Counted from the stretch's first letter, positions 52,077 through 64,000 are shown. The stretch: 64,000 bases of DNA from Pyxicephalus adspersus (GCF_032062135.1 NC_092861.1:60029858-60093857); one strand, 5' to 3'. Made by a program: numbers and translations. The notes: generated from the sequence alone by a model not told the origin.

Positions 52077-53690
52077 AATAACACTCCTAATAATACTTTT
52101 AATGACACTCCTAATAATGCTTCTATTTTTACTCCTAATATTACTCCTAATAACACTCCTAATATTACTCCCAATAACACTCCTAATATTACTTCTAATA
52201 ATACTCCTAATAACACTTCCAATATTACTCCTAATATTACTTCTAATAATATTTCTAATAACACTCCTAATAATACTCCTAATAACACTCCCAATATTAC
52301 TCCTAATAACACTCCTAATATTACTTCTAATAACACTCATAATATTACTTCTAATAATACTTTTATTATTATTAAATAGGATTTATATAGCGCCAACATA
52401 TTACGCAGCAGTAGGTCATTGGAGGAGCGGAGAGAGCGTCAGGGGGAGTATTTTTTAACCATGTCAGAAATGTAAGTGGGACATACTTTTATTAACACTC
52501 CTAATAACACTCCTAATATTACTCCTAATAATACTCTTAATAACACTACTAATAATACTCCTAATATTACTCCTAATTTAACTCCTAATATAACTTCTAA
52601 TAACACTCCCAATATTACTCCTAATAACACTCCTAATATTACTTCTAATAATACTTTTTTTTTAACACTCCAAATATTACTCCTAATAACACTCCTAATG
52701 TTACTCCTAATAACACTTCTAATAATAACCCTAATAATATTTCAAATAACACTCCTAATATTACTCATAATACCACTCATAATACTACTCATAATATTAC
52801 TTCTATTATACTCCTAATAACACTCCTAATAATACTTTTAATAACACTTTTAATACTACTTCAAATAACACTCCTAATAATATTCGTAATAACACTCCAA
52901 ATATTACTTCTAATAATACTTCTAATAATACACCTAATAATACTTCTAATAATACTCCTAATATTACTCCTAATAATACTCATAATATTACTCCTAATAA
53001 AACTCCAATATTACTCCTATTAACATTCCTAATATTACTTCTATTAACACTTCTAATATTACTCCTATTAACACTCCCAATATTACTCCTAATAACACTC
53101 CTAATAATACTTCTAATATTATTCCTAATACAACTCCTAATTTAACTCCTAATATTACTTCTAATAACACTCCTAATATTACTCATAATAACACCCATAA
53201 TATTACTTCTAATATTACTCCTAAAAACACTCATAATATTACTTCTAATAATACTCATAATAACACTCCTTATAATACTTCTAATAATACCTTTAATAAC
53301 ACTCCTAACATTACTCCTAATAACCCTCCTAATATTACTCCTGATAACATTCCTAATAACACTACTAATATTACTTCTAATAACACTCCTAATAATATTC
53401 ATAATAATACTTCTAATAACACTCCTAATATTACTCCTAATAACACTCCTAATATTACTCCTATTAACACTCCTAATAATACTTCTAATACTATTCCTAA
53501 TAACACTCCTAATTTAACTCCTAATATTACTTCTAATTACACTCCTAATATTACTCATAATAACACCCATAATATTACTTCTAATATTACTCCTAAAAAC
53601 ACTCCTAATATTACTTCTAATAATACTCATAATAACACTACTAATATTACTCCTAATATTACTTCTAATAACACTCCTATTAATACTCCC
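52077..53690. repeat. 12-bp AT-rich satellite, about 1.6 kb
   Basis: The unit is ACTCCTAATAAC alternating with ACTCCTAATATT, about 120 units with many point changes (ACTTCTAATAAT, ACTCATAATA). A SINE/LINE tail fragment (52375-52470) interrupts it. Units of four codons keep frames open (TPNN/TPNI, or LLLI). These are not genes. The array begins about 130 bp from the POLR2H promoter. Confidence 0.95.
52375..52470 (-). mobile_element. SINE/LINE tail fragment inside the satellite
   Basis: GGATTTATATAGCGCCAACA then TATTACGCAGCAGTAGGTCA is the inverse of the SINE tail, with an internal deletion joining it to GCGTCAGGGGGAGTATTTTT, the sequence also found at 39510-39530. Confidence 0.7.
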
Positions 53691-54238
53691 CTGTATGCTG
53701 GGCTCAGACACACCTGTGTATTTTAAGGAATAAATGCCTCAGCTGCATTGTATTATAAGGCAAGGGACAGACTGCTGTGTACACAAACCTTCACATGTGT
53801 GTTCATTCATCACCATTATTACTAAAAATAGGGTGAACTTTACCCCTAGCACTCTGCCAAGCAAATAAATGCATAATGCATGATTTTGTGTGTGGTGGGC
53901 TGCGTTGGCCAGGCTTTTCTAATCAATGGCCGCCAATCGCAGTGATTTGCACAAAAACATGAAAGTGTGAGCTGTAACCATGACAACACCTTAATAATCC
54001 TAAACTCCAGGCAGCTGTAAAAAATAAATAAAAATAATTAATAAAAACTTGTATTTGTATAGAACTATACAGTGCTTAGTACCGTTTTGAGAAGTTTGGT
54101 AGGGTTTCCCGCCTCCCCTTCATAATATCCCACCATATTAGCTTGTAGATCCATTTCATGAGTATCACAAATTAGTTTTTGGTTGTTTTGCAGTTTGTTG
54201 ACTTCAATATAAAATACATGCAACTCTGTAATCTTTAA

Positions 54239-54241
<3 letters not shown>

Positions 54242-54296
<55 letters not shown>
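54242..54296. repeat. (CA)n(TA)n microsatellite
   Basis: About 21 CA units followed by about six TA units. Confidence 0.95.
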
Positions 54297-54517
54297 GAAT
54301 TCAAGCAGAATAAATATTTGAATTTGACCTAGTATCAGCCTTTTGCAGCCCCTGTATAGCAGGGCTAAAGTGTAAGAAGAAGCACATACAAGGTGATAGG
54401 TGTATTACATTGCATTGCACAATCTTATAAGCAGAAAGTAAATGAGGATGTGAGCTCATGATGTTGCTGCTTAACACTTTTTGTCCCTTCACATATTGTT
54501 AGTGGGGAAGAGAGATT

Positions 54518-54640
54518 GGGCCTGATTTGTTAAAGCTCTCCAATGCTGGGAAGGATACACGTTCATCAGTGAAGCTGGGTGATCCAGCAAACCTGAAATT
54601 GATTTCTTCAAAGTCATTTGGTATTTGCTAGCCTCCCTGG
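54518..54640 (+). repeat. copy of the foldback MITE family
   Basis: It starts GGGCCTGATTTGTTAAAGCT and contains CAGTGAAGCTGGGTGATCCA, then GTCATTTGGTATTTGCTA. Confidence 0.6.
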
Positions 54641-55421
54641 AGGTCTGATTATGTCAGTAAGTCGAAAGCGGTACATTGTACATTGCATGGAAATTTGTTG
54701 TTTAACCTCCCCAGCGGCAACTCTGAGTGTGGCTCGGGGTAAAAAAAAAAAAAACTGCTGAAAGCGTTAACCCCGAGCCACACTCTGGTAGCTAAATCCA
54801 TGGTAAATACAACGTTACCTTGTCCGCCGGCGTTCTCCTTCATTCTTCTTCTTTCTCTTTTGTCCTGCCCATCCTCTGGCATCCTCTGGCCAGCATTCTC
54901 TGCTTCTGATAAGTCACCCGGCAGTACCGGATGACGTTGGTGCGTTCAGCCATTGCGATAGGGGAGTGGCGGGAACTTCTAATTTATTTATATTGGATTC
55001 AATACAAAATAACTATTGAATCCAATACAAGGTAACCAGTATCTTTTTGATCGTTTGAGTGAGTGTTACAGTGTTACTGTCAGGGCTGTGGAGTCAGTTG
55101 ATAAATCCTTCAACTCCGACTTCTCAGTTTCTGGTACCCCTGTCTCCGACTCCTCTTTTTTTTTTACAGGGTTTTTTACGTTATCTTCAGACTTTTGCAT
55201 TCAAACTTCACAAAAAAAACTTAGACCCCCTAATTATTCATAAATCAATACATTTATTATAAATGTAAATATAACACAATATTTTTAAACGTTTTTCTCA
55301 AGAAACATTAATAAAAATATATATAAAAAAAACAAACAACATAAACTAAAATTATTCAAGAAAACTAACCAAAGAAAAAAATGTACTCGAGACTGTCATT
55401 ACAAACAAACACATCGATTTA

Positions 55422-58400
55422 TCATAAGTGAAAGAGCCTACGGTCTATGCCTGGTGCAGTATGATGATGCAACCAAGGTGTCCAAACTTTGTAAAATTTG
55501 TGCAGAGAGTCGCTGGCCACAGCCGACATTTTTTCTAAGACCATAGTGTCCGACAATCTGGATAGCACTGCTTGAAAACTTAAAGAGGGTTTCCGCCATG
55601 CAGCTGCTATCACTTGACGAGTTGCCAAGAGAATAAAGGAGATCAATTTACACTGACTCCTAGACTGAGTAGAACAAAATTTGTGGAGCAATGCAGTCCA
55701 GGGGTCCCTCCTAATAGACACATGCAGAACCGATCGCATATAGTTGAAAATCCGTATCCAAAGTTTTTTGACCACGGGACAGTCCCACCATATATGGCGA
55801 AAAGTACCGAGGACTTTACAACCTCTAAAACAGCACGGATCACTCCCATTAGCAAATTTAGCAATTCTTACTGGTGTTAAGTACCATCTAAATAGTACCT
55901 TGTATGCATTTTCCTGCATGGTTACATTTGGAGAACAATTAGCTATGGTCTGCCATATCCGCTGCCATTCCTCCACGTCTAATTTAGTGCCTAGATCTGT
56001 CTCCCATCTATCAACATAAGAGAGAGGATAGGTATCCATATTTATTAGTAAATCGTAAATCATAGATACCTATCCTGCAGAGCTAGAACCCCGAAAACGT
56101 GTGATCAGACACCAGAGGGCGTTTTGAGGAAGGCAGCCATAGAAGATTAAATATTTGCACTGCCGGTAGCTCTGCAGCTTATAGTTGAGCCCAAATTGGT
56201 GGGTCTTTAAGGCGATGGAGTGCCAATAATGAAGCTAGTTGGGCAGCCTGCATATATCTACTGAAGTTAGGGACTGAAAGTCCCCCTTTTAGTCTATGTC
56301 GGTGTAGTACTTTATCTGGTACTCTTGGTCTCCCAGGGTCCCAGATAAATCGTGACACTTTCCTCTGTTCATCTTTCAGTTCTTGCATGGTGACTGGTAC
56401 TGGAAGTGTTCGAAACAGGTACAATAATTTCGTGAGATAAGTCATTTTTATGGCATGTATTCTGCCTATCCAGGACAGCGGGAGATTTTGCCTTGGAACG
56501 CAAGGTAGAAAGCTCACGAAACAAAGGCGGATAATTGGCCTGATATAATGATGACAATTGGGAAGTGATTTTTACACCCAAATATGGAATTACTCTCAAC
56601 CATTTATAGGCAAAATAAGGTTGCAACGCTTCGACAACTGATGGTGGCAAGGAAACGTTTAAAGCTTTAGACTTTTCGTTATTTATTACTAAACCCGATA
56701 TCTCTGAAAATTGGGTAAGTAAAATGTGCAAATTTGGCAAGGTCGTAGTTGGGGCTGTTAACGTTAACAATATATCATCTGCAAACAGCATGATTTTGTG
56801 CACCGTGTTGAACACTTCTATCCCAGCTATATCCTGATTTGTACGAACTGCAGCTGTCAGTGGCTCGAGGGCTAATATAAACAATATGGGAGAAAGGGGG
56901 CAACCCTGCCTGGTCCCCCGCAATATCGGAAATGGGGTTGAGGTATAGCCCATGTATTTCACAGTAGCAGAAGACGAAGCATACAATGCTTCAATCCAGT
57001 GCAAAAAATGGGTGCCAAAACCCCATCTGGGAGCATAAAACATAAAACAAATATTGCCATGATAAAGAGTCAAAGGCCTTCCGCACATCTAACGATAGCA
57101 TCATACTTTCAATAGATTTAGACCGTGATAGATATAGTAGTTGGAGGGCTCTGCGGACATTATCTCCAGCTTGACGTCGTGGGACAAAACCCACTTGGTC
57201 GCCGTGGATAAGACTGCTTAGAAATCCATTCAGCCTCGTGGCTAGAATTTTTGCCAATAGTTTCACGTCTATGTTTAGGAGTGAAATAGGTCTATAGTTA
57301 GCCCAGGATGTATGGTCAGTCGATGGTTTAGGTATCATAGCAATAGATGCCTTCAAGGATTCTGGATGGAAAACTCGCCCTAGCTTCAAATCGTTAAACA
57401 TAATTTGCAGATGGGGCGTTAAGGCTGCTGACATTTTTTTGGTAGAACAATGGGGAGAATCCATCCGGACCGGGACATCTACCAATTTTTAAAGATTTAA
57501 TAGCCAATGTAATTTCTGAGGCTGTGATATCTCTCTGTAACCCCTCCAGATCCATACTCTTGACTTTAGGCAAATCAACATTAGCAAAAAAACGATCAGC
57601 TCTGCATGTGTCCAGTGCAGGAGGAGCCGAATAAAGTTCCGACAACCGCGCTTGGAACTCCTGGACAATATCCAGAGGGTTACTAGTTAAGTGTTTAGTG
57701 GCTGTACGAAGGGAAATCAGAGCATACTGTGGTGTCAATGTTCGTAATCTTTTAGCAAGCAAAGTGCCAGGTTTATTACCACAATAATAAAACTTATGTC
57801 TCGTTCGCTGCAATTGATATGCTGCTTGGTTAGATAGACAAAGGTTCAATTCAGTGCGTGCTTTACGTAATGCAAGTGAAGTACCTAATGAGGGATTCAA
57901 CTTATGTAATTGGGCTTGTCTCGAATAAGCGGACTCTAACCGAATCTGGGCTTGTGTACACTTACGCTTCTTAGCGGCTGCTAATTGAATAAGGTGACCA
58001 CGCATTACAGCTTTATAAGCTTCCCACAAAATTGTGGGAGTGGACACTGAACCCGTATTCAAATGAAAAAATTCTGTAGTGAGATCTATCAATTTTTGCA
58101 ACATTTCTGGACAAGTTAATAGGGAATCGTTAATTGACCACTGTCTAGCATGGGCCTTGATCACTAATGATGAGCATGTTATTACCACTGGGTCGTGATC
58201 TGACCACGGTACAGTTGGTATGGCTTACGGTACATGGTTGGCAGGCTTTTAATACAACTGGCAGCAAGGTTCTGGGAACCCATACGTGATCAATTCTTGA
58301 GTAAGAATTATGGGAAGCTGAATAAAATGTATAGTCACGAGACAGAGGGTGAAACTCGCACCAAATATCAAGCATACCCAGACTCTGGAAGCAATCCTGT

Positions 58401-58881
58401 ATAGCTTTACTTTCAGAAGAGGAAATGGTAGAAGATTTAGTGCATTTGTCTAGTTTACTGTTGAACACAGTATTAGAATCACCACAGCATATCAAAGTTC
58501 CCTTCATACATGACCGAGTTTCCTCCAGCATTCCGCGAAAAAAGGAAACAGAAGGAGATTTGGGGCGTAATGAGACAGAAAGGTGACCTCTGTATGCTGT
58601 AAAGTACCACACAAAATCAGGTAACGACCTTCCGGGTCCGCCACCTGATGAGTACAGGTAAATGGCATACGCTGATGAAAGGCTATAAGTACCCCTCTAT
58701 GTTTCTTAGTTGCTGGAGCATGATAGACCTGAGGATAGCGAGTATGCATGAACTTAGGCGTTGAAGACACTGAAAAATGTGTCTCTTGCATGCACGCTCC
58801 GTCTATGTCTGAGGAGTGACAGTATTTAAACACTATTTTCCGTTTGGCAGGTGAGTTTAGACCCTTGGTATTAATTGACAT
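55422..58881 (-). pseudogene. LINE copy 2 ORF2, frameshifted with internal deletion
   Basis: It starts MSINTKGLNSPAKRKIVFKY. The endonuclease part has MQETHF, a CCGDSN version of the usual GGDFN, and YSRIDHVW. The reverse transcriptase part has GRCPGPDGFSP, QVGFVPRRQAGDN, TRQGCPLSPILFIL and the catalytic FADDILLTL (about 56780). A C-terminal zinc-knuckle-like C-C-H-C stretch (CCFRGCKVLGTFRHIWWDC) is present near 55.8 kb. Frame changes occur near 58560, 58190, 57440, 57040 and 56450, plus the deletion near 56090. Confidence 0.85.
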
Positions 58882-59450
58882 TATACGTAAAGATATTCCA
58901 TAGACAATCGTGGAGAAATGCTAATGTGAGAGGACCTGATACAGTATAAAAGACACAAAAATTGGCAGTTGAGTACAACCACATATACAAAACACAATAA
59001 AAAGCAAAAATAAAAACAAAAAATCAACGAAAAACTAATCGCTAAAAGTAGACAGACAAAAAACATACAAAAAATACCCATAATTGGGTACAACAGGAGG
59101 ACCACAAGAGCCAAAACAGCTCTAGGAATCCTGAGTAATAAACCATAGTCAGGATCACCTGATCCTACAGTCCAATCCTGAGGATCCAATGTAATCCAAT
59201 GGGGCGGCATGTATCCAACAATCGGGCTGAAGTGAGAACAAAAGTGACCACGGAGGATTTAAAAAATAAATAAATAAATAAAATAAAAATTGTATTAGCG
59301 AAAAGGTGAAAAAGAGGCCCATATGTGCCTGCAGCACGGATAACTAGAAAAAAATGTATCCTGGGGACTTAGATGAGAAGGTTTGAGAGGCTAGACGAGC
59401 TAGTGCGTGGGAGCGATATTCAAGGCTGAATGTTGAATATCAACGAATAT

Positions 59451-60479
59451 TCAAAGTTGAGATGTATTGGAGGGACCAGGTGAAGCCAAATATGGAGTGC
59501 CTGTGTTCTGGTGGCCGGAAGGCGAGGTTGATGCAGGCGAATGAGAAAGACCAAGCTGTGTGAGACAGGTTTGAGCATCTTCAGAGGTGGAAAATTGGTA
59601 TTGGCCTCCTTGCGTCTGAAACAACAGTTTGAAGGGGTATCCCCAACTGTATCTAATCCCATTAGCTGATAGGACGTGCAGAAAAGGTCGGAGAGCTCGC
59701 CGTTTTGCTAATGTAGAAGAGGCTAAGTCTGCAAACAGGCCGTATTCAACACCCTGAAATTGTAAACAGGAGCTGTTCCGGGCTTTCAATAGGAGAGCAT
59801 CTTTAGTGGGAAAAAAATGGAACTTCACCACAATATCTCTAGGCGGGCCATTCGCTTTCTTAGGGCCTAGGGAGCGGTGGACCCTATCTAGCTCTAGGCG
59901 TTCTAATGGGAGCTCTGGCACCAGCTCTTGGAACATAGCTGTAACATAGCCTTGTAAGTCTATGACAGTTTCAGGAATACCTCTAATGCGTAGGTTACTG
60001 TGTCTTGACCGGTTCTCATAGTCCTCCAATTGATCTTTCAGTAGCGAAATCTCTTTTTGTGCTGCGTCCATGTCTTGATCTAGGCTCTCCAACACTGTAG
60101 TGGCATCGTCCATTCTGGTTTCCAGGGTATCGGTACGTTGGCCAATCTCACGGATATCCCGGCGTAGTTCCGATATAATGGATATTATAGCTTGGGAGAG
60201 CTCTTTGCGAATTATGGCTCTCATTTTTTGTAAAAAGATGGAATCTTCGTTTAGGGTATTCTCCTGCAGACTGTTAGGGGTAGTATCCATGCTTTCCTCA
60301 GAGTGAAGCACGGGAGAAGAAGCCAAGGACGCCGCAGGTGATGGCGCCGGCGCCATCTTGGATTTAGGAGCCGCGCCGCGGGACGCTTTGATTTTGATGC
60401 CGGACCCATCTGAGTTGCTTCCCGGTGATGTTGTCTGGTATGAGGAACGTAAGAATGTGCCGCAGAGACCGTGTGACAC
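59451..60479 (-). CDS. LINE ORF1 protein (L1-type), intact 342 aa
   Basis: An uninterrupted frame of 342 codons. The first 80 residues are low-complexity and basic or serine-proline rich. Residues about 85-170 form a coiled coil (REIGQRTDTLETRMDDATTV and onward), followed by ENRSRHSNLRIRGIPE, the start of the L1 ORF1p RRM. RVHRSLGPKK and NGIRYSWGYPFKLL mark the C-terminal domain. ORF1p is the trimeric RNA-binding chaperone of LINE particles. The start is the first ATG of the frame; an internal Met (SKMAPAPS) is possible. ORF2 of the same copy is broken, so the protein could act only in trans. Confidence 0.85.
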   Translation of the reverse strand: MSHGLCGTFLRSSYQTTSPGSNSDGSGIKIKASRGAAPKSKMAPAPSPAASLASSPVLHSEESMDTTPNSLQENTLNEDSIFLQKMRAIIRKELSQAIISIISELRRDIREIGQRTDTLETRMDDATTVLESLDQDMDAAQKEISLLKDQLEDYENRSRHSNLRIRGIPETVIDLQGYVTAMFQELVPELPLERLELDRVHRSLGPKKANGPPRDIVVKFHFFPTKDALLLKARNSSCLQFQGVEYGLFADLASSTLAKRRALRPFLHVLSANGIRYSWGYPFKLLFQTQGGQYQFSTSEDAQTCLTQLGLSHSPASTSPSGHQNTGTPYLASPGPSNTSQL

Positions 60480-60698
60480 GCTACTTTTCTAGCTAGCAGC
60501 CCGAAGTCGAGCGGAGGGGAAGTAGGAAACAACCACCTGTCAGGCTACGCGCATGCGCCCCCACGAAATACAGAATTTTTGGGGCTTTTTTATAGCAAGT
60601 GGGATCAGATCAAAATATCTTTATTTTTGGGGGGAAATACGGAAATTTTTCAGTTTTTTTTGATAGACAGCAAATGCTATCAAAATTAAAAATCTGTA

Positions 60699-63600
60699 TT
60701 TTTTTTTTTTTTTTTGTAATAAATTTTTATTGAAATTTTCAAAACATACAAGTATCAAAAAGAAAACAGAAAAAAAACAATACCAATATTATTCATAATA
60801 GTTATACAAACATAAAATATCAAAACTAACAGCATGGACTAAAACTAAACAAAAAAACAAAAAAGTGTACTCGAAGCTAGCAATACAAATAGGAAAGAGT
60901 AAACATTTATCATAATTTAAAGAGCCTTCGGTCTATATCAGGGGTGGTTTGATGATCTAACCAGGGTGTCCACACTTTATAAAATTTATGCATAGAGTCA
61001 TTAGCCACAGCAGACATTTTTTCTAAGACCATAGTGTCCGACAACCTAGACAAGACCATTTGAAAACTTAGAGAGGGTTTCTGCCAAGCTGCCGCTATTA
61101 CCTGACGTGTAGCTAGAAAAATAAAGGAAATCAGTTTGCACTGACTTTTAGAGAAAGTAGGGCCTTATTTGTGGAGCAATGCAGTCCAAGGGTCCCTCCT
61201 GATAGTCACATGCAGAACTGATCGTATATAATTGAAAACCCGTATCCAGAGTTTTTTGACCACTGGGCAATCCCACCATATATGGTGGAAAGTACCGAGG
61301 GTCTTACAACCTCTGAAACAATACAGGTCACTCCCAGTAACAAATTTGGCAAGTCTAACTGGCGTTAAGTACCACCTAAACAGCACTTTATATGCATTTT
61401 CTTGCATTATTACACTTGGAGAGCAATTAGCAATAGCCTGCCATATCTCCTGCCACCCGTCGTAGTCTATTTCAGTGCCCAGATCTGCTCCCCATCGAGC
61501 TACATAAGAAAGAGGGTGGGTGTCCATATTTAATAGTGAATCATAAATCAAGGACACCAGACTAGCAGAGCCAGAACCTCGATAACAGCAGGATTCAAAA
61601 CTCGTAAGCTTAAGCGGAGAGTCTGTTGCATGTTTAAGAAGACCAGTTAATGTCTAACCTGTGTATATCGGAAGATTTCGCCTGAGGGCAATGCCCAGTG
61701 TTCCTGCAAATACGCAAAGGACTTGATCCCAGAAAACGAGAACAAATCATATGCGTATCGAACAGGCCTCAGAGCCCACCAGCGGAAAGCTGCTAGGTTC
61801 TCGTATGCTGGTGGAAAAGAAGGGCAATTTATAATACCAGTTAAAGGGGCATGTACAGACATTAAGCCTGCTGGTTCTTTCACCCTGTCCCAGATTCCCA
61901 ATACACAAGATAGTGTAGGCTCTGCCACCAGAGGATGCTTTGAGGGAGACAGCCAGAGAAGATTATATAATTGTATTTTAGGTAGCTTTGCAGCGTATAT
62001 ATGAGCTCAGATTGGGAAATCTTGAAAACGATGGAGTGCCACTAATGAAGCTAAATGGGCCGCCTGCATATATTTACTGAAATTAGGAACCGAAAGTCCC
62101 CCCTTCAGTCTCTGGCGACAAAATACTTTATCCGGCACTCGTGGTCTCCCAGGGTCCCAGATAAATCGTAACACCTTCCTCTGTTTATCCTTTAGTACTT
62201 GCATGGGAACCGGTATTGGGAGTGTACGGAACAGATACAATAATTTCGGGAGGTATGTCATTTTAATGGCATGTATCCTACCTATCCAGGACAAAGGGAG
62301 ATTCTGCCATTTGGAACGCAAGATAGAGAGCTCTCGGAACAAAGGTGGATAATTAGCCTGATATATTGATGACAAACGAGAAGTAATTTTTATACCCAAG
62401 TATGGAATAACTCTCAACCATTTATAGGCAAATGAGGTTGTAATGCTTCAACTACTGATGGTGGCAAGGAAACATTTAGTGCTTTAGACTTTTCACTATT
62501 CACTACTAAACCTGATATCTCCAAGAATTGGGTAAGTAAATTGTGCAAATTTGGCAAAGTCATGATTGGAGCCGTTAATGTTAACAGTATATCATCTGCA
62601 AAGAGCATAATTTTATGGACCCTGTGGAATACTTCTATCCCAGCTATATCCTGATGTATACGTATAGCAGCTGCTAGTGGCTCGAGAGCCAATATAAACA
62701 ATATGGGAGAAAGGGGGCAACCCTGTCTGGTACCCTGCAATATCGGAAACGGAGTCGAGACATAACCCACATATTTTACAGTAGCAGAAGGAGAAGCGTA
62801 CAATGTTTCAATCCAGTGCAAAAAGTGAGTGCCAAAACCCCATCTCTTGGGGGCATAAAACAAATATTGCCATGATATAGAATCAAAGGCCTTCCGCACA
62901 TCCAACGATAGCATCATACATTCTATTGATTTAGACCGTGATAGGTGTAAAAGCTGAAGGGCTCTACGAACATTATCTCCAGCTTGGCGCCGAGGGACAA
63001 AGCCCACCTGGTCTCCATGTATTAGGCTGCCTAGGAATCCAATCAGCCTCATAGCTAAAACTTTTGCCAAGATTTTCACGTCTATGTTTAAAAGTGAAAT
63101 AGGTTGGTAATTAGCCCAGGATGTGTGGTCGGTCGACGGCTTTGGTATTATGGCAATAGATGCTTTCAAGGATTCTGGAAGGAAGACTCGCCCCAGCTTC
63201 AAATCGTTAAACATAATTTGCAGATGGGGCGTTAAAGCCACCAACATTTTTTTATAAAACAATGGGGAGAAGCCATCCGGACCAGGACATTTACCAGCCT
63301 TTAGAGACTTAATAGCTATTGTAATTTCAGAGGCCGTAATATCTCTCTGTAACCCCTCTAGATCCATGCTGTTGATTCTAGGTAAATCAATATTAGCAAA
63401 AAAGCGATCAGCTCTACATGGGTCCAATACAGGAGGTGTCAAATAAAGATCTGACAATCTAGCTTGAAACTCTTGAACAATATCCAAGCGATTGCTAGTT
63501 AAGTGTTTAGTGGCTGTACGAAGGGAAATCGGAGTATACTGCGGTGTCAATGTACGTAACCATTTAGCTAGCAATGTGCCCGGTTTATTGCCACAATGGT

Positions 63601-64000
63601 AAAACTTATGTCTAGTCCGCTGTAATTGGTGTGCTGCTTGGTTAGACAAACAAAGATTTCATTCAGCGAGAGTTTTACGTAAAGCTATTGAAGTACCTAT
63701 CGAGGGGTTCAGTTTATGTAGTTGAACTTGTCTCGAGTAAGCAGACTCTAACTGAATCTGGGCTTGAGTGCGTACCTGTTTTTTGGCCGCTGCTAATTGA
63801 ATAGGATGACCACGTAGTACAGCCTTTTAAGCCTCCCACAATATTGTGGGAGTAGATACTGAACCCATATTCAATTTAAAAAATTCTTTGGTGAGATCTG
63901 TCAATTTCTTCAGCGTTTCTGGGCAAGTTAGTAGAGAATCATTAATTGACCACTGTCTAGCACAGGGCCTAGTCACTAATGATGAACAAGTTATCACCAC
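60699..64000 (-). mobile_element. L1/Tx1-like LINE copy 3, cut by the window end
   Basis: This is the same family as copy 2. Its 3' end is clear: on the minus strand AATAAA at 60731-60726 is followed by an A17 tail at 60715-60699. ORF2 continues beyond 64000. It retains the ORF2 segment (about 61570-61960) that copy 2 lacks. Confidence 0.88.
61165..64000 (-). pseudogene. LINE copy 3 ORF2 (reverse transcriptase), damaged
   Basis: The longest open piece (63649-62414, 411 codons) covers KCPGPDGFSP, QVGFVPRRQAGDN, VRKAFDS, TRQGCPLSPILFIL and catalytic FADDILLTL (about 62595). The frame continues at 62417-62007, 61928-61647 and 61557-61165 with shifts. Upstream there are in-frame stops at 63659-63661 (where copy 2 has leucine) and 63827-63829 (where it has tyrosine). 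Not functional as one protein. Confidence 0.85.

Larger units (their letters stand above)
53700..55300. other. intergenic, mostly repeat fragments
   Basis: It contains a (CA)n/(TA)n run (54242-54296), a foldback-family copy (54518-54640), a relative of the 38.97-kb element (54633-54800) and a fragment starting CAGGGCTGTGGAGTCAGTTG (55080-55250) that resembles a DNA-transposon end cut off by the LINE. No gene seen. Confidence 0.6.
55300..60545 (-). mobile_element. L1/Tx1-like LINE copy 2, near full length
   Basis: In order on the minus strand it has a short GC-rich 5' region, an intact ORF1 (60479-59451), an inter-ORF region of about 570 bp, and a broken ORF2 (58881-55422). Compared with copy 3, about 340 bp of ORF2 is deleted near 56090 (junction after CCCCGAAAACGTGTGATCAG). 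No clean poly(A) or AATAAA end is visible near 55.2-55.3 kb, so both boundaries are approximate. It lies head to tail with copy 3, which starts its poly(A) end about 150 bp away. Confidence 0.85.

Noticed and set aside
52041..53402. Repetitive TPNN, LLLI and IRSN frames
   Set aside because: Products of the 12-bp satellite; open in several frames at once.

Overview
The window is vertebrate nuclear DNA, most likely from an anuran amphibian. The evidence is long GT-AG introns, a vertebrate-type POLR2H, two kinds of L1/Tx1-like LINE, CR1/L2-like LINE remnants, a tRNA-headed SINE, and many small hAT, Tc1/mariner and piggyBac-like elements. The clade call rests on repeat style and is an inference. 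About 95% of the window is intron, intergenic DNA or repeat.

Two cellular genes are recognisable, both on the minus strand. (1) From 35.2 kb down to 4.96 kb lie ten coding exons (1,178 coding bases) of a major facilitator superfamily transporter of the MFSD8/CLN7-like group. Their splice phases agree at every junction that can be tested. One early exon is missing, most likely inside the 800-base N gap (34076-34875). The first exon and the last exon were not found. The central cytosolic loop carries an acidic dileucine motif (EREPLL). A candidate promoter at 40.7-40.95 kb carries an ATCACGTGAT palindrome, the core of the lysosomal CLEAR site. (2) From 50784 down to 47874 lies a complete POLR2H gene (RPABC3/Rpb8, 150 aa). 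Its third coding exon is present twice, because a 971-bp segment (48259-49229) is repeated in tandem at 49230-50200. Splicing in both copies would create an immediate TGA. An ETS-rich, TATA-less promoter lies near 51.9 kb.

Repeats by region: 2.2 kb hAT-like element; 5.7 kb foldback MITE; 8.0-8.8 kb decayed Tc1/mariner transposase; 9.0 kb SINE with perfect 10-bp target duplication; 12.0-17.95 kb L1/Tx1-like LINE (plus strand, broken); 21.9 kb TA-flanked MITE; 23.3-25.7 kb a hAT element nested inside another hAT element; 27.5 kb MITE; 31.0 kb hAT MITE; 32-32.7 kb LINE remnant; 36.9-38.1 kb CR1-like remnant; 38.7-39.6 kb L2/CR1-like remnant split by a piggyBac-like element; 41.5-43.15 kb 30-bp minisatellite with ~0.5 kb higher-order structure; 52.08-53.69 kb 12-bp AT-rich satellite beside the POLR2H promoter; 55.3-60.5 and 60.7-64.0 kb two head-to-tail LINE copies of one family on the minus strand.

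The two genes are not obviously linked in function: one is a core RNA polymerase subunit, the other a probable lysosomal transporter. I found no convincing new biological system. The most unusual item is the POLR2H exon duplication, which is either a very recent event or an assembly error.
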